Shown piece after piece: positions 42,961-51,108 of a stretch of 64,000 nucleotides of DNA (position 1 is its first letter; each line of letters begins with the position of its first letter). The notes under the pieces are model-generated. The model did no database searches, was not told where the DNA came from, and worked only from the letters and a program-made list of their open reading frames with translations. Made by a program: the position numbers and the translations under genes. The DNA is from JALOOX01 sp964557955 (lineage in GTDB: Bacteria > Desulfobacterota > Syntrophobacteria > Syntrophobacterales > Syntrophobacteraceae), in assembly GCA_964557955.1 (NCBI GenBank), contig CAZLCS010000010.1, forward strand, positions 62,001 through 126,000, read 5' to 3'.

Positions 42961-43469
42961 GCTCGATCACCCGGCTGAACCATCACTGAATCATCGTCGC
43001 CGCAAAGCTCCCTTTACGGGGCGGCCCTCAAAGTCGTTCATGGCATCGAAGACTGTATACTTGTATGAAAATGGGCGTCAAGTCGGGAATGCGCGGGGAG
43101 ACCTGGTCGATCGTTGACCCGGCGGGGTTTCGGAGAGCGAAGGATGGAAGTGCGAGAGTCTGATGTCTCTTTTCATTGGCGGCCACCGTTCAAACATGGC
43201 ATAATCATTGGCAATAGTCGCTTCTCATCCTCTTTGGATGACCTGGACGATATGGGCCCCTCGGCGGAAGCCGATCACCACCATGGCGAATGCTTCGGCC
43301 GAACGAACCATCAACGCTTGATATCTTGACTCAACCTTTCGAAACGATTCGTTTCTTCATGACGTGACAGAGGTCCTGAAACCTTGTCCGCAGCTTTGTC
43401 GCAGGTGCGCCTTGAGACCCTGGTTCTCAAGGCAGAATGAGGAAAGTGGCCCATAAGGGGAGGATGAGA
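42961..43469. other. Divergent intergenic region, no recognised element
   Basis: About 510 bp between pxpB (-) and the FecR gene (+), so promoters for both should lie here. A TGGCATAATCATTGGCA stretch at 43196 looks like sigma-54 but has the wrong spacing. Nothing else can be supported. Confidence 0.45.
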
Positions 43470-45128
43470 ATGAGACAGTCGGCGGGGTGGAGCTTCCTCG
43501 TGCTCGGGTTGCTCACGATCGGGATGGGGTCGATGGGATCGGTTCGGGCCGAAGATGTGCGCATTGTGGTAGCAGAGGGGGACAACCTTTCAACCCTCAG
43601 CGAAAAGTACCTGGATGAGCCGCATGATTGGATTGCCGTCGCCCGCGTCAACGACCTGAAGGACCCGCACCTGATCTTTCCGGGGCAGGAACTGGTAATC
43701 CCGGAGCATCTGCTCAAGGGCTTGCCCGCGCTCGGGAAAGCCACTTTCGTCAGGGGAGAGGTCCTGATCATGCGCTCCAGGGACACGGGATGGGAGCCCT
43801 TGGGCCTCTCGGAGGAGATCCCTGCGGAGAGTCGGGTCCGGACGGGCGGCGATGGCGCTTTGGAAATCACCTTCGAGGACGGGTCCTCGTGCTTCCTGAA
43901 GCCTGAAACGAGTCTGAAGATCGCCAAGGCCAGAAAGCGCGGACCCCATCACTTCTTCAGAGATCTCTTTCTGGAGCTTGGAAGAATCATCACAAGGCTG
44001 CAGGGGGCGGTCGGGAGTGGATCTCGCTTCAACATACGCACGCCGTCGGCCACGGCGGCCGCCCGGGGGACCGAATTCAGGGTTTCGTCGGATGAGCGCA
44101 GGGACACACGCATCGAGGTGCTGGAAGGGATGGTGGGTGCGGCGAGCCGCTGGCGGGGAGTGACCCTGGAGGAGGGCGAAGGAACGCTGGTCCGCCGGGG
44201 TCTCAAGCCCGTCGAGCCCCGTAAGCTGCTCAATCCTCCGTCCCCAGACCATGTTGAGGCGGCTTACAACAAGATGCCACTGGAGCTTCGGTTTCACCCG
44301 GTTCCCGGAGCCGCAAGCTACCGGGTGATGCTGGCGGTGGGATCCGAGTTGAAGGACGTGGTGCGCGAAGTCCGGATTGATCCGGCCGCCGCCGCAGTCA
44401 TGGAAGATCTTGCGGACGGTCACTACTATCTCTACGCCCAGACGGCTGACGAGCTCGGTCTCGAGGGGCCCCGTTCGAGTCCCGTCCCCATCAAGGTGAG
44501 AACCAATCCTGTGCCTCCCTTCATTCAATACCCGGTGGACGGGACCGAGCACAAGGCGACGGCCGTCGTCTTCAAATGGCTGAACGTGGAGGATGCCGAG
44601 AAGTACCATTTGCAGGTGAGCACGGATCCGGACATGATCCAGCTGGTGGAGGAGCATGATGAAATCGGAAGGGTCGAGTTCAAGACCGAGGAGCTCACAC
44701 CCGGCAAATACTTCTTCAGGATTCGTTCGGCTGCCGCCGATGGGTATCGCGGGGCCTGGTCCGACATCCAGAGCTTCACCATTTTGCCTCCGCCGCCCGT
44801 CCCTCCTGCAGATCCGCCCAGGAGCGACCGAAAGCACATCTACATGCGGTGGCAGGACTTGGGCGAGGGTATGAAGTACCATTTCCAGATGGCCAGGGAT
44901 AAAGAGTTTCAGGACATCGTCCACGACGCAACAGTGGAACAGCCTGAAATCACTGTGGATAAGCCCAGGAAATCAGGGACCTATTACGTTCGCGTGAGCG
45001 GCATCGCTCCGGATGGCTACGAGGGACGATTTTCGCCGCCCCAGAGCTTCAAGGTCGCTAGGTTCCCTTGCTGGATCGTGGGGGGCGTCGTCACGGTGAC
45101 CACCATCATCCTGATCGTGGTTTTGTAG
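43470..45128 (+). CDS. LysM-FecR domain protein with membrane-anchored C-terminus
   Basis: 552 residues from ATG 43470, 6 bp after GGGGAGG (43437 and 43464 are weaker). Signal peptide (SFLVLGLLTIGMGSMGSVRA), LysM at about 30-80 (VVAEGDNLSTLSEKYLDEP, LIFPGQELVIP), and FecR at about 90-220 (VRTGGDGALEITFEDGSSCFLKPET, FNIRTPSATAAARGTEFRV). Fibronectin-like repeats follow with YHLQVSTDPDM and the parallel YHFQMARDKEF, then one C-terminal helix (GGVVTVTTIILIVVL). It should sit in the periplasm, contacting peptidoglycan. It pairs with the CHASE2 kinase gene downstream. Confidence 0.9.
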   Translation: MRQSAGWSFLVLGLLTIGMGSMGSVRAEDVRIVVAEGDNLSTLSEKYLDEPHDWIAVARVNDLKDPHLIFPGQELVIPEHLLKGLPALGKATFVRGEVLIMRSRDTGWEPLGLSEEIPAESRVRTGGDGALEITFEDGSSCFLKPETSLKIAKARKRGPHHFFRDLFLELGRIITRLQGAVGSGSRFNIRTPSATAAARGTEFRVSSDERRDTRIEVLEGMVGAASRWRGVTLEEGEGTLVRRGLKPVEPRKLLNPPSPDHVEAAYNKMPLELRFHPVPGAASYRVMLAVGSELKDVVREVRIDPAAAAVMEDLADGHYYLYAQTADELGLEGPRSSPVPIKVRTNPVPPFIQYPVDGTEHKATAVVFKWLNVEDAEKYHLQVSTDPDMIQLVEEHDEIGRVEFKTEELTPGKYFFRIRSAAADGYRGAWSDIQSFTILPPPPVPPADPPRSDRKHIYMRWQDLGEGMKYHFQMARDKEFQDIVHDATVEQPEITVDKPRKSGTYYVRVSGIAPDGYEGRFSPPQSFKVARFPCWIVGGVVTVTTIILIVVL

Positions 45129-45143
45129 CCCTGTAACCTCCAA

Positions 45144-45192
45144 CCCGAGACCCGAGACCCGAGACTCGAGACCCGAGACTCGAAACTCGAAA
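45144..45192. repeat. Heptamer tandem repeat, 7 units (CCCGAGA/CTCGAAA)
   Basis: Seven units of period 7: CCCGAGA three times, CTCGAGA, CCCGAGA, CTCGAAA twice. In the shared register they read GAGACCC, GAGACTC, GAAACTC. It fills the space between the FecR and CHASE2 genes. Confidence 0.9.
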
Positions 45193-45210
45193 CCTTTCGT
45201 GCCGGATTGC

Positions 45211-47883
45211 ATGCTTCAGTCGACGTCCAAACCTCAGTCCAAGGCCGCAATGCGATCGATGAAGAAGGTCGGGTGGTTGGTGCTGCCCGGGCTGGCTGCG
45301 GCGATTCTCCTGGTCCTGATCGAGCTCTTCGGCCTTTTCGAGGGTCTGAACCTTTACGCTTACGACCTCTTCATGAGGCTTCGTGGTCCTCGTGAGCCTT
45401 CGGAGGAAATTCTCCTGGTGACCATTGACGAGAAGACGCTGCAGCGCCTGGGGCGGTGGCCCATCGGGCGCCACTGGTACGCGGAGCTTTTGAAACGGTT
45501 GGGGAGCCCGACTGCAGTAGGACTTGACATCATCCTGGCCGACCCCTCGCCGGAAGATGAAACGCTGGCCGAGGCCTTGGGATCTCATCCCAACGTCGTG
45601 CTCCCCGTCTATCTCGATCGACAGAGAGGATGGGTGAGCCCATTGGAATCACTGGGAAAGATGGTCACCGGGCATATCCATCTCGAACCGGGCATCGACG
45701 GTGTGACTCGACAGGTGTTTCACACGGTCGCCCATTGTGACATTCAGTTCCGTTCCTTTGCTTCGGCCATTCGCTCGACATTCGACGGCCGGGAAGGACC
45801 GGAGGCCTCATCGCCTTCACCCGTTCCTTTGGCGGAGAATCCAGCGGAGATCACCCAATCCAATCCCATGTGGATCAACTACTACGGCGGCAGAGAGGCC
45901 TTTCGCACCGTGTCTTTCGTGGATGTGCTGGAGGGCAGGTGGCCTCCCGCCTTCTTCGACGGCCGCATCGTGCTCGTGGGACTCACGGCTGTGGGGTTGG
46001 AAGAGGGTGTACTCACCCCCTTCTCCCAGGATCGAAAGCGATTGTCCGGCGTTGAAGCTCATGCTCAGATCTTGAGCAACCTTCTCGATGGGAGCGACAT
46101 CCAACCGTTGGGATCGTGGTCCCTCTGGATTTCCATGCTGCTTGCGGGGCTCATTTCGTTCTGGTGGATTGAGCGTGTGAGGCCGCTCCAGATGCTGATG
46201 GTTTTCCTGGGGGGCGGTCTCGTCGTGAATGCGGTCTCCTATTCGGCGCTGACCCATGCCAACGTCTGGATTCCGCCCGCAGGATTTCTCGGTTTGATGG
46301 GAGCCGGATGTGCAGCGGGGTACGTGTCGCGACTCCAAAGAGTGCAGACCTTGCTGATTCAGGCCAAAAAGGATTGGGAGGAGTCCTTTCACTCCCTGGA
46401 TGAGGCCATCATTCTCTACGATGAGCACTGCAAGGTGATTCGAATGAACCGGGCGGCCTCCCACGAGCTGGATCCCTCGCTGCTTGAGGTCTTCCGCGAC
46501 CGATGCCGTTACTGGTTGCTCCGCAACGGCAGGAGTGATCTGGAACCCGAGCCTCAGGAACTGAAGTTCCAGTCGCTCCCGGGTGTGGAAGAAGTGAGCC
46601 TGACGCATGGGGACCGCCACTATGAAGTCAGGTCGCTGGCAAGGGTGGACGATAAAGGGAACTTCCAGGGCTTCATCCATGTAGTCCGTGATGTCACCTA
46701 CCGCAGGCAGCTGGAGCTGGAACAGCGGGAGCTTCAGACGAAGCTATCCCAGGCCCAGAAGATGGAGGCCCTGGGGACCCTGGCCGGAGGCATCGCCCAC
46801 GACTTCAACAACATCCTCTCGGCCATCATCGGCTACGCGGAGCTTATGGCCGTCTCGGTGGATCGAGAGGGCAAGTTCCAGGAGCGGCTGGAGCGCATCA
46901 TTCAGGCCGGTCTCCGAGCCAGGGACCTTGTCAAACAGATTCTCACCTTCAGTCGACGAACGGTGCAGGACCTGAAACCGATCCAGCCGGGAAAGATCGT
47001 CACGGAGGCCATGCGTCTGTTGAGGCCTGCTCTGCCGACGACCATTGAAATCCAGGTCAGCGTCTCCAGTGAAGCGTATGTGGAAGGCGACCCCACCCAG
47101 GTCCACCAGATCGTGATGAATCTGTGCACCAACGCGTATCAGGCCATGAAAGCCCAAGGCGGGCGCCTCGAGGTGGCGGCCGAGGATGTGGTGCTGCAGG
47201 ACGGGATCGAACAGGAGAACTGGTACATTCCGCCAGGCCGATACGTCGCCGTTCGGGTGAGCGACACGGGGGAGGGTATTCCGAATGAGATAAGGAAACG
47301 CATCTTTGAACCCTATTTCACCACCAAGGAGGTGGGAGAGGGAACGGGGCTGGGACTTTCCACCGTCCATGGCATCCTCAAAGCTCATGGAGGCGGTCTG
47401 GTCCTGGAGAGCGAGCTGGGCAAAGGCACGACCTTTCATGTCTATCTGCCCATCTTGGACCGGGTGAAGGCGTCCGCCGAGCCGCTCGAACATCATGGGC
47501 CGCTCATGGGCTCCGAGCGCATTCTGTTCGTGGATGACGAGGCGGCGCTTATCGAAATCGCCAAAGACGCTCTGGAAGAAATGGGATATCACGTCACCGC
47601 CCGGAGGAGCCCCGTGGAGGCCCTGGAGTGTTTTCGTTCGGATTCCTCGGCGTTCGACATTCTCATCACGGATATGACCATGCCGAAGATGACCGGAATT
47701 CAGCTGGTGATGGAAGTGCGGAATATTCGGGCCGATATTCCCGTCATCCTGTGCACGGGCTACCGCCAGATCTCGAAACCGGAGGAAATTGAAACGGCCG
47801 GAATCGGCCGCATCATCACCAAACCCGCCACATCGAAGGACCTGGCCCGAGCCATTCGCAGCCTCATGGATGGAAGGGGCTGA
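45211..47883 (+). CDS. CHASE2-domain hybrid histidine kinase
   Basis: 890 residues from ATG 45211 (GTG 45199 and ATG 45250 are alternatives). An N-terminal helix, an extracytoplasmic CHASE2 domain (about 40-300: LYAYDLFMRLRGPREPSEEILLV-type start, RWPIGRHWYAELLKRL, FDGRIVLVGLTA) and three helices precede a PAS domain. H-box QKMEALGTLAGGIAHDFNNILSAIIGYAEL, ATPase NLCTNAYQAM and DTGEGIPNEIRKRIFEPYF. A C-terminal receiver has LFVDDEAALIEIAKDAL and acceptor DILITDMTMPKMTG. FecR and CHASE2 genes are often found side by side. The input signal is unknown. Confidence 0.92.
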   Translation: MLQSTSKPQSKAAMRSMKKVGWLVLPGLAAAILLVLIELFGLFEGLNLYAYDLFMRLRGPREPSEEILLVTIDEKTLQRLGRWPIGRHWYAELLKRLGSPTAVGLDIILADPSPEDETLAEALGSHPNVVLPVYLDRQRGWVSPLESLGKMVTGHIHLEPGIDGVTRQVFHTVAHCDIQFRSFASAIRSTFDGREGPEASSPSPVPLAENPAEITQSNPMWINYYGGREAFRTVSFVDVLEGRWPPAFFDGRIVLVGLTAVGLEEGVLTPFSQDRKRLSGVEAHAQILSNLLDGSDIQPLGSWSLWISMLLAGLISFWWIERVRPLQMLMVFLGGGLVVNAVSYSALTHANVWIPPAGFLGLMGAGCAAGYVSRLQRVQTLLIQAKKDWEESFHSLDEAIILYDEHCKVIRMNRAASHELDPSLLEVFRDRCRYWLLRNGRSDLEPEPQELKFQSLPGVEEVSLTHGDRHYEVRSLARVDDKGNFQGFIHVVRDVTYRRQLELEQRELQTKLSQAQKMEALGTLAGGIAHDFNNILSAIIGYAELMAVSVDREGKFQERLERIIQAGLRARDLVKQILTFSRRTVQDLKPIQPGKIVTEAMRLLRPALPTTIEIQVSVSSEAYVEGDPTQVHQIVMNLCTNAYQAMKAQGGRLEVAAEDVVLQDGIEQENWYIPPGRYVAVRVSDTGEGIPNEIRKRIFEPYFTTKEVGEGTGLGLSTVHGILKAHGGGLVLESELGKGTTFHVYLPILDRVKASAEPLEHHGPLMGSERILFVDDEAALIEIAKDALEEMGYHVTARRSPVEALECFRSDSSAFDILITDMTMPKMTGIQLVMEVRNIRADIPVILCTGYRQISKPEEIETAGIGRIITKPATSKDLARAIRSLMDGRG

Positions 47884-48146
47884 CGGCAGCTCGGGCCAGC
47901 AGAGGAGATCAGGGTTGAATTTCCCGTCACTCCGTTGATAGGGCGGCTCCAACCCTGATGATCCATGCTTGAGGCTGTGATGAGGCCCGCCTTGTCAGGA
48001 TCCATTGTTCCATCGGCGTGTTGGCCTGGTGTGGCCCCTTCCGCAACCGGTCCGGTCCACGCCGTTCGTCAATTCACAAAGCGTCAAGATAGTGCCTCTC
48101 GGGCGAGAAAGTCTGGCTCATCGCGGATCAGCGTGATGGCACATCC

Positions 48147-48210
48147 CGTTCATGCTGAGGTATCGAAGTGCGAGCAGCGCGGTTCGCCCTTCGATACCTC
48201 AGGGCGAACG
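48147..48210. repeat. Dispersed palindrome (CGTTCATGCTGAGG...CAGGGCGAACG)
   Basis: Arms GAGGTATCGAAG and CTTCGATACCTC are perfect complements, with outer CGTTC and GAACG. It is the widely seen CGTTCxxGCTGAG/CTTCGAxxCTCAGGGCGAACG type of interspersed repeat. Confidence 0.75.
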
Positions 48211-48562
48211 GCTGCGGAGCCACACGGTCACGCAAATCCGCGTTGAGCCGAAAGTCTTTCCGAGGGATCGGCGCCCGGGCCTGGCGGGCGTTGTAGATTG
48301 CCCTGGAGTCCGGCTTCTTTGTCACTGACCGAGAGTGTCAAGGTTCACGACTCCCGAACTGGGTCTCGGGGTGTGTGGGGGTGTCGGTGTTATGACGCTC
48401 CGGGCCTTGGTACGGCGAATCTTCCTGATTCAAGACCTGCATGGCTCGGCCGGGCGCCAATGACAGCCCCGTCTGCATCAATCCCCCTCGAAAGGGGCAA
48501 TGCCGTTTGTCTGAAAAGCGGAGTCCCTTTTCATGCTTCGTTGTGGGCGAAAGCCCATGGGG

Positions 48563-48609
48563 GTTGACTTGAGGGGTGGCACGGGCCAAGCGAAGCTTCC
48601 CCGTGATGG
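48563..48609. repeat. Uninterrupted copy of the repeat split by MITE copy 3
   Basis: TTGACTTGAGGGGTGGCACG then GGCCAAGCGAAGCTT and CCCGTGAT correspond base for base, with few changes, to 35692-35719 joined to 35868-35885. Confidence 0.65.
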
Positions 48610-48720
48610 AGAGGTCATGCAAGGGCCGGCTTCGGTTGGCCCATGTCACCTTGTCGGCCAGTACCCTTTGAGCCCAAATCAAGCCAGGTCGGCTGCTCGG
48701 TTTCCTGTTGCTTCCACTGG

Positions 48721-48737
48721 TTGGCACACGAATTGCT
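48721..48737 (+). promoter_or_regulatory. Sigma-54 promoter upstream of prkA
   Basis: TGGCACACGAATTGCT, differing at one base from the uspA promoter at 31643, has GG (48723-48724) and GC (48735-48736) ten bases apart. Predicted start near 48748. In Escherichia coli the homologous yeaGH genes are also sigma-54/NtrC dependent. Confidence 0.82.
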
Positions 48738-48778
48738 CGTTATCGAAGCGGAATCAGAGACTGGCACAGCACGGGATA

Positions 48779-48829
48779 ATGCACTTCTTGAAGTTCGGGA
48801 CCCACCTGTGGATCAAGGAGCGAATTTGA
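48779..48829 (+). other. Possible 16-residue leader peptide
   Basis: An ATG 31 bp after the predicted start of transcription opens MHFLKFGTHLWIKERI and stops before the terminator. A weak GGGA precedes it. It is recorded only because of its place between promoter and terminator. Confidence 0.2.
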
Positions 48830-48912
48830 CGGCTACTCCCTACGGCCTGAACAAACTGGTTACCAACAAGGACGGCCCTTGATGCGGCGCCGAGCTCTAC
48901 CGGTACACCCCG

Positions 48913-48943
48913 AAGCCATGGCCGTCATGCCATGGCTTTTTTT
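48913..48943 (+). terminator. Intrinsic terminator between promoter and prkA
   Basis: AGCCATGGC (48914-48922), a 6-base loop and GCCATGGCT (48929-48937) run straight into six further T. It is a textbook Rho-independent terminator 84 bp before the prkA start and about 165 bp after the predicted sigma-54 start site. No gene ends nearby on this strand. Confidence 0.85.
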
Positions 48944-49026
48944 GTCTCTGCGCAATGAGGCACACAGGGGATCGCGGTACGGCGATTTTGCGAATGAATG
49001 CCCTTGAACGGGGGAGGAAACAAGCG

Positions 49027-51093
49027 ATGCAGACGAATGGTGTGCGAGGACTGGCCCATCACCTCAAGGAAGTGAAACAGGGCGGAAGGCGATTCGAGAA
49101 TGCCTACCAGTCCGTTGCCCGCATGATTCTCGGGAGCAACGGGAACATCGACCGGGTCATGGTGAACGGAAAGACGACCTACGACTTCAAGCTCTTCCGA
49201 AACGGCGGCAAGTCCGTTGTCGGCATGTACGACGAGATCAACAGCTTCGTTTCCTTCGTGAAGGACGCCGCCGAGGGTGGGTCCTCCCGGGAGATGGCCT
49301 ACGTGCTCGTGGGCGAGCCCGGAAACGGCAAGACCTTCTTCGTGGATTTTCTCTGCGCCCGCTACCGGAGCTTCATCGCACAGCCCGAGAATCGCCGCTA
49401 CACCTTCAACTTCAATCACCTGGACCGCCTCGGCGGGTACGGAAAGCTGACCTCCATCCAGTCCCAGACTTTCGAGGACCCGGTGCTCCTCGCCATGAAC
49501 CTCCTGGAATCCCCGGATGAAAACCGGCGGTTCCTGGCCGAGCACGGCGGATTCGACGATGCCGAAATCGAGAAGATGTACGACGCCTATCGTCCACTTG
49601 GCGCCTGCACGGACTACATTCTGAACGACATTCGCAACCACGTGGACGGCAGCCTCGAGGAACTGCTCTCCTTCATTGAGATAGTGCCCGTCCCCCTGAG
49701 CGAGAGCCTGGGGACGGTCACGGGGAAATACTCGGCCAAGGACAAGATCACCTCTTCAGCGGTGGACCTCCTGGGCGAGGAATCCATCCAGCGATTGCTG
49801 CACATCAGCGACGCCAACAACCCCTACCGGTTCGATCTGCGGCGGGGCGCGCTGGCCCGGGTGGCAGGCGGCGGCATCCATTTCAGCGACGAAATCTTCA
49901 AGAACAAGAAGGACCTGGTGCAGGTATACCTCGGGGTCATCCAGAATCGCAACATCGAGATCGACGGTTTCCGCTGGCCCATCGACACGCTCATCATCGC
50001 CACGAGCAACAACGCCGAGTTCAACCGTTTCCTGGCCGAGCGCGAGGAAGCCCCCATCGTGGACCGCTGCCGCATCTGCTACGTGGCGCACAACACCGAC
50101 TACCGCATGCAGGAGAAGCTGACGCTCTACGCCATCGGAAGCGAATCCAAGACGACCCTCACCCACGAAAAGCTGCACCAGGACCCGAACCTCAATTACG
50201 CCTGCTCGGTGGCCGCCGTGCTGACCCGGCTTCCAAGGTCCGAGAAACTGACGCCCATTGAGACGATGAAGCTCGCCGCCGGGGAGATCGCCGGCGAGAA
50301 AAGCATCAAGACTCTGGCCGAGGTCATCGACGCCCTGAACCATGAGCCGGATATCACCAAGCGGTTCGGCCAGAAGGGGCTGGGTCAGCGCAACGTCGGG
50401 CGGGCCATCCAGCTCCTCATGGAAACCTCCGAGACCAACGAGGGACGCTGCATGTTCGCCTGCGACCTCTTCAAGTCCCTCGAACGGATCATCCTGGACT
50501 ATGTGTCCGAGGGGAACGACCGGGTGAAGTACCTGGAGGACCTCAAGATCGCCAAGGGACTCTACCGGGAGCGCATCACGACGGAGATGTTCAACGCGTA
50601 CATGGATGAGCCCCACGCCATCCGCAAGGACGTCATGAACTACGTGAACATGATCATCGGCATTGACGCCGAGAACCTGGGACCGGACAAGATCTGGAAA
50701 TACAAGGACCCCCAGACGGGAGAGCTTCGGGCCCTCAAGATCGACGAGCGGTTTGTGCAGAGTGTGGAGGACCGGCTGGGGCTCAAGACGCGCGAGCAGC
50801 GGGAGTCCTTCCGGACCTCCATCCGCAAGATCTATGGCCAGAAGCTCTCCGTGGATTTGAACTACGACTTCATGGACAACCTGGAGCTTGTCAAGGCGGT
50901 GACGGACGTGAGGCTCAAGTCCGATATCGCCGGCGCAGGCAGCCTCATCGGTGCTCTTGCCAACCGAACCCATGATGAGAACCAGAAGCTCTACGACCGC
51001 ATGATCGACACCATGCTGAACAAGCTCGGATACTGCGCAACCTGCGCCCAGAAGACCATCGAATACTTCTGCACGCAGGATGACGAGCAGTGA
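49027..51093 (+). CDS. prkA: PrkA family serine protein kinase (YeaG-like)
   Basis: 688 residues from ATG 49027, 9 bp after GGAGG; in-frame ATGs at 48955 and 48994 lack such a site. The N-terminal AAA domain (AAA_PrkA) has Walker A VLVGEPGNGKTFFVDFL near residue 100 and GGIHFSDEIFKNKKDL. Other family marks are TLIIATSNNAEFNRF and RCRICYVAHNTDYRMQEKL. The C-terminal PrkA kinase-like domain includes NVGRAIQLLMETSETNEG. E. coli YeaG (644 aa) is made in starvation and stationary phase. It leads a four-gene run. Confidence 0.96.
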   Translation: MQTNGVRGLAHHLKEVKQGGRRFENAYQSVARMILGSNGNIDRVMVNGKTTYDFKLFRNGGKSVVGMYDEINSFVSFVKDAAEGGSSREMAYVLVGEPGNGKTFFVDFLCARYRSFIAQPENRRYTFNFNHLDRLGGYGKLTSIQSQTFEDPVLLAMNLLESPDENRRFLAEHGGFDDAEIEKMYDAYRPLGACTDYILNDIRNHVDGSLEELLSFIEIVPVPLSESLGTVTGKYSAKDKITSSAVDLLGEESIQRLLHISDANNPYRFDLRRGALARVAGGGIHFSDEIFKNKKDLVQVYLGVIQNRNIEIDGFRWPIDTLIIATSNNAEFNRFLAEREEAPIVDRCRICYVAHNTDYRMQEKLTLYAIGSESKTTLTHEKLHQDPNLNYACSVAAVLTRLPRSEKLTPIETMKLAAGEIAGEKSIKTLAEVIDALNHEPDITKRFGQKGLGQRNVGRAIQLLMETSETNEGRCMFACDLFKSLERIILDYVSEGNDRVKYLEDLKIAKGLYRERITTEMFNAYMDEPHAIRKDVMNYVNMIIGIDAENLGPDKIWKYKDPQTGELRALKIDERFVQSVEDRLGLKTREQRESFRTSIRKIYGQKLSVDLNYDFMDNLELVKAVTDVRLKSDIAGAGSLIGALANRTHDENQKLYDRMIDTMLNKLGYCATCAQKTIEYFCTQDDEQ

Positions 51094-51108
51094 GAAAGAT
51101 GGTGCATC

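Larger units (their letters stand above)
47884..49026. other. 1.1-kb regulatory/repeat region upstream of prkA
   Basis: No convincing gene. It contains two dispersed repeats (48147-48210, 48563-48609), a strong sigma-54 promoter (48721-48737), a possible 16-codon leader frame (48779-48829) and a strong intrinsic terminator (48913-48943), all before the prkA start. The left 250 bp show nothing recognisable. Confidence 0.7.

Noticed and set aside
43196..43213. TGGCATAATCATTGGCA as a sigma-54 promoter
   Set aside because: GG to GC spacing is 11, not 10, and the -12 element is TTGGC instead of TTGC.
43114..43329. 71-codon frame between pxpB and the FecR gene
   Set aside because: No ribosome-binding site, no hydrophobic or domain pattern, and in a region where promoters are expected.
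48576..48592. TGGCACGGGCCAAGC as a sigma-54 promoter
   Set aside because: Spacing fits, but the -12 half (CAAGC) is poor and the sequence is part of a dispersed repeat.
48533..48829. 98-codon plus-strand frame before prkA
   Set aside because: Crosses a repeat and the sigma-54 promoter, no ribosome-binding site and no protein-like pattern; only its last 16 codons are mentioned as a possible leader.
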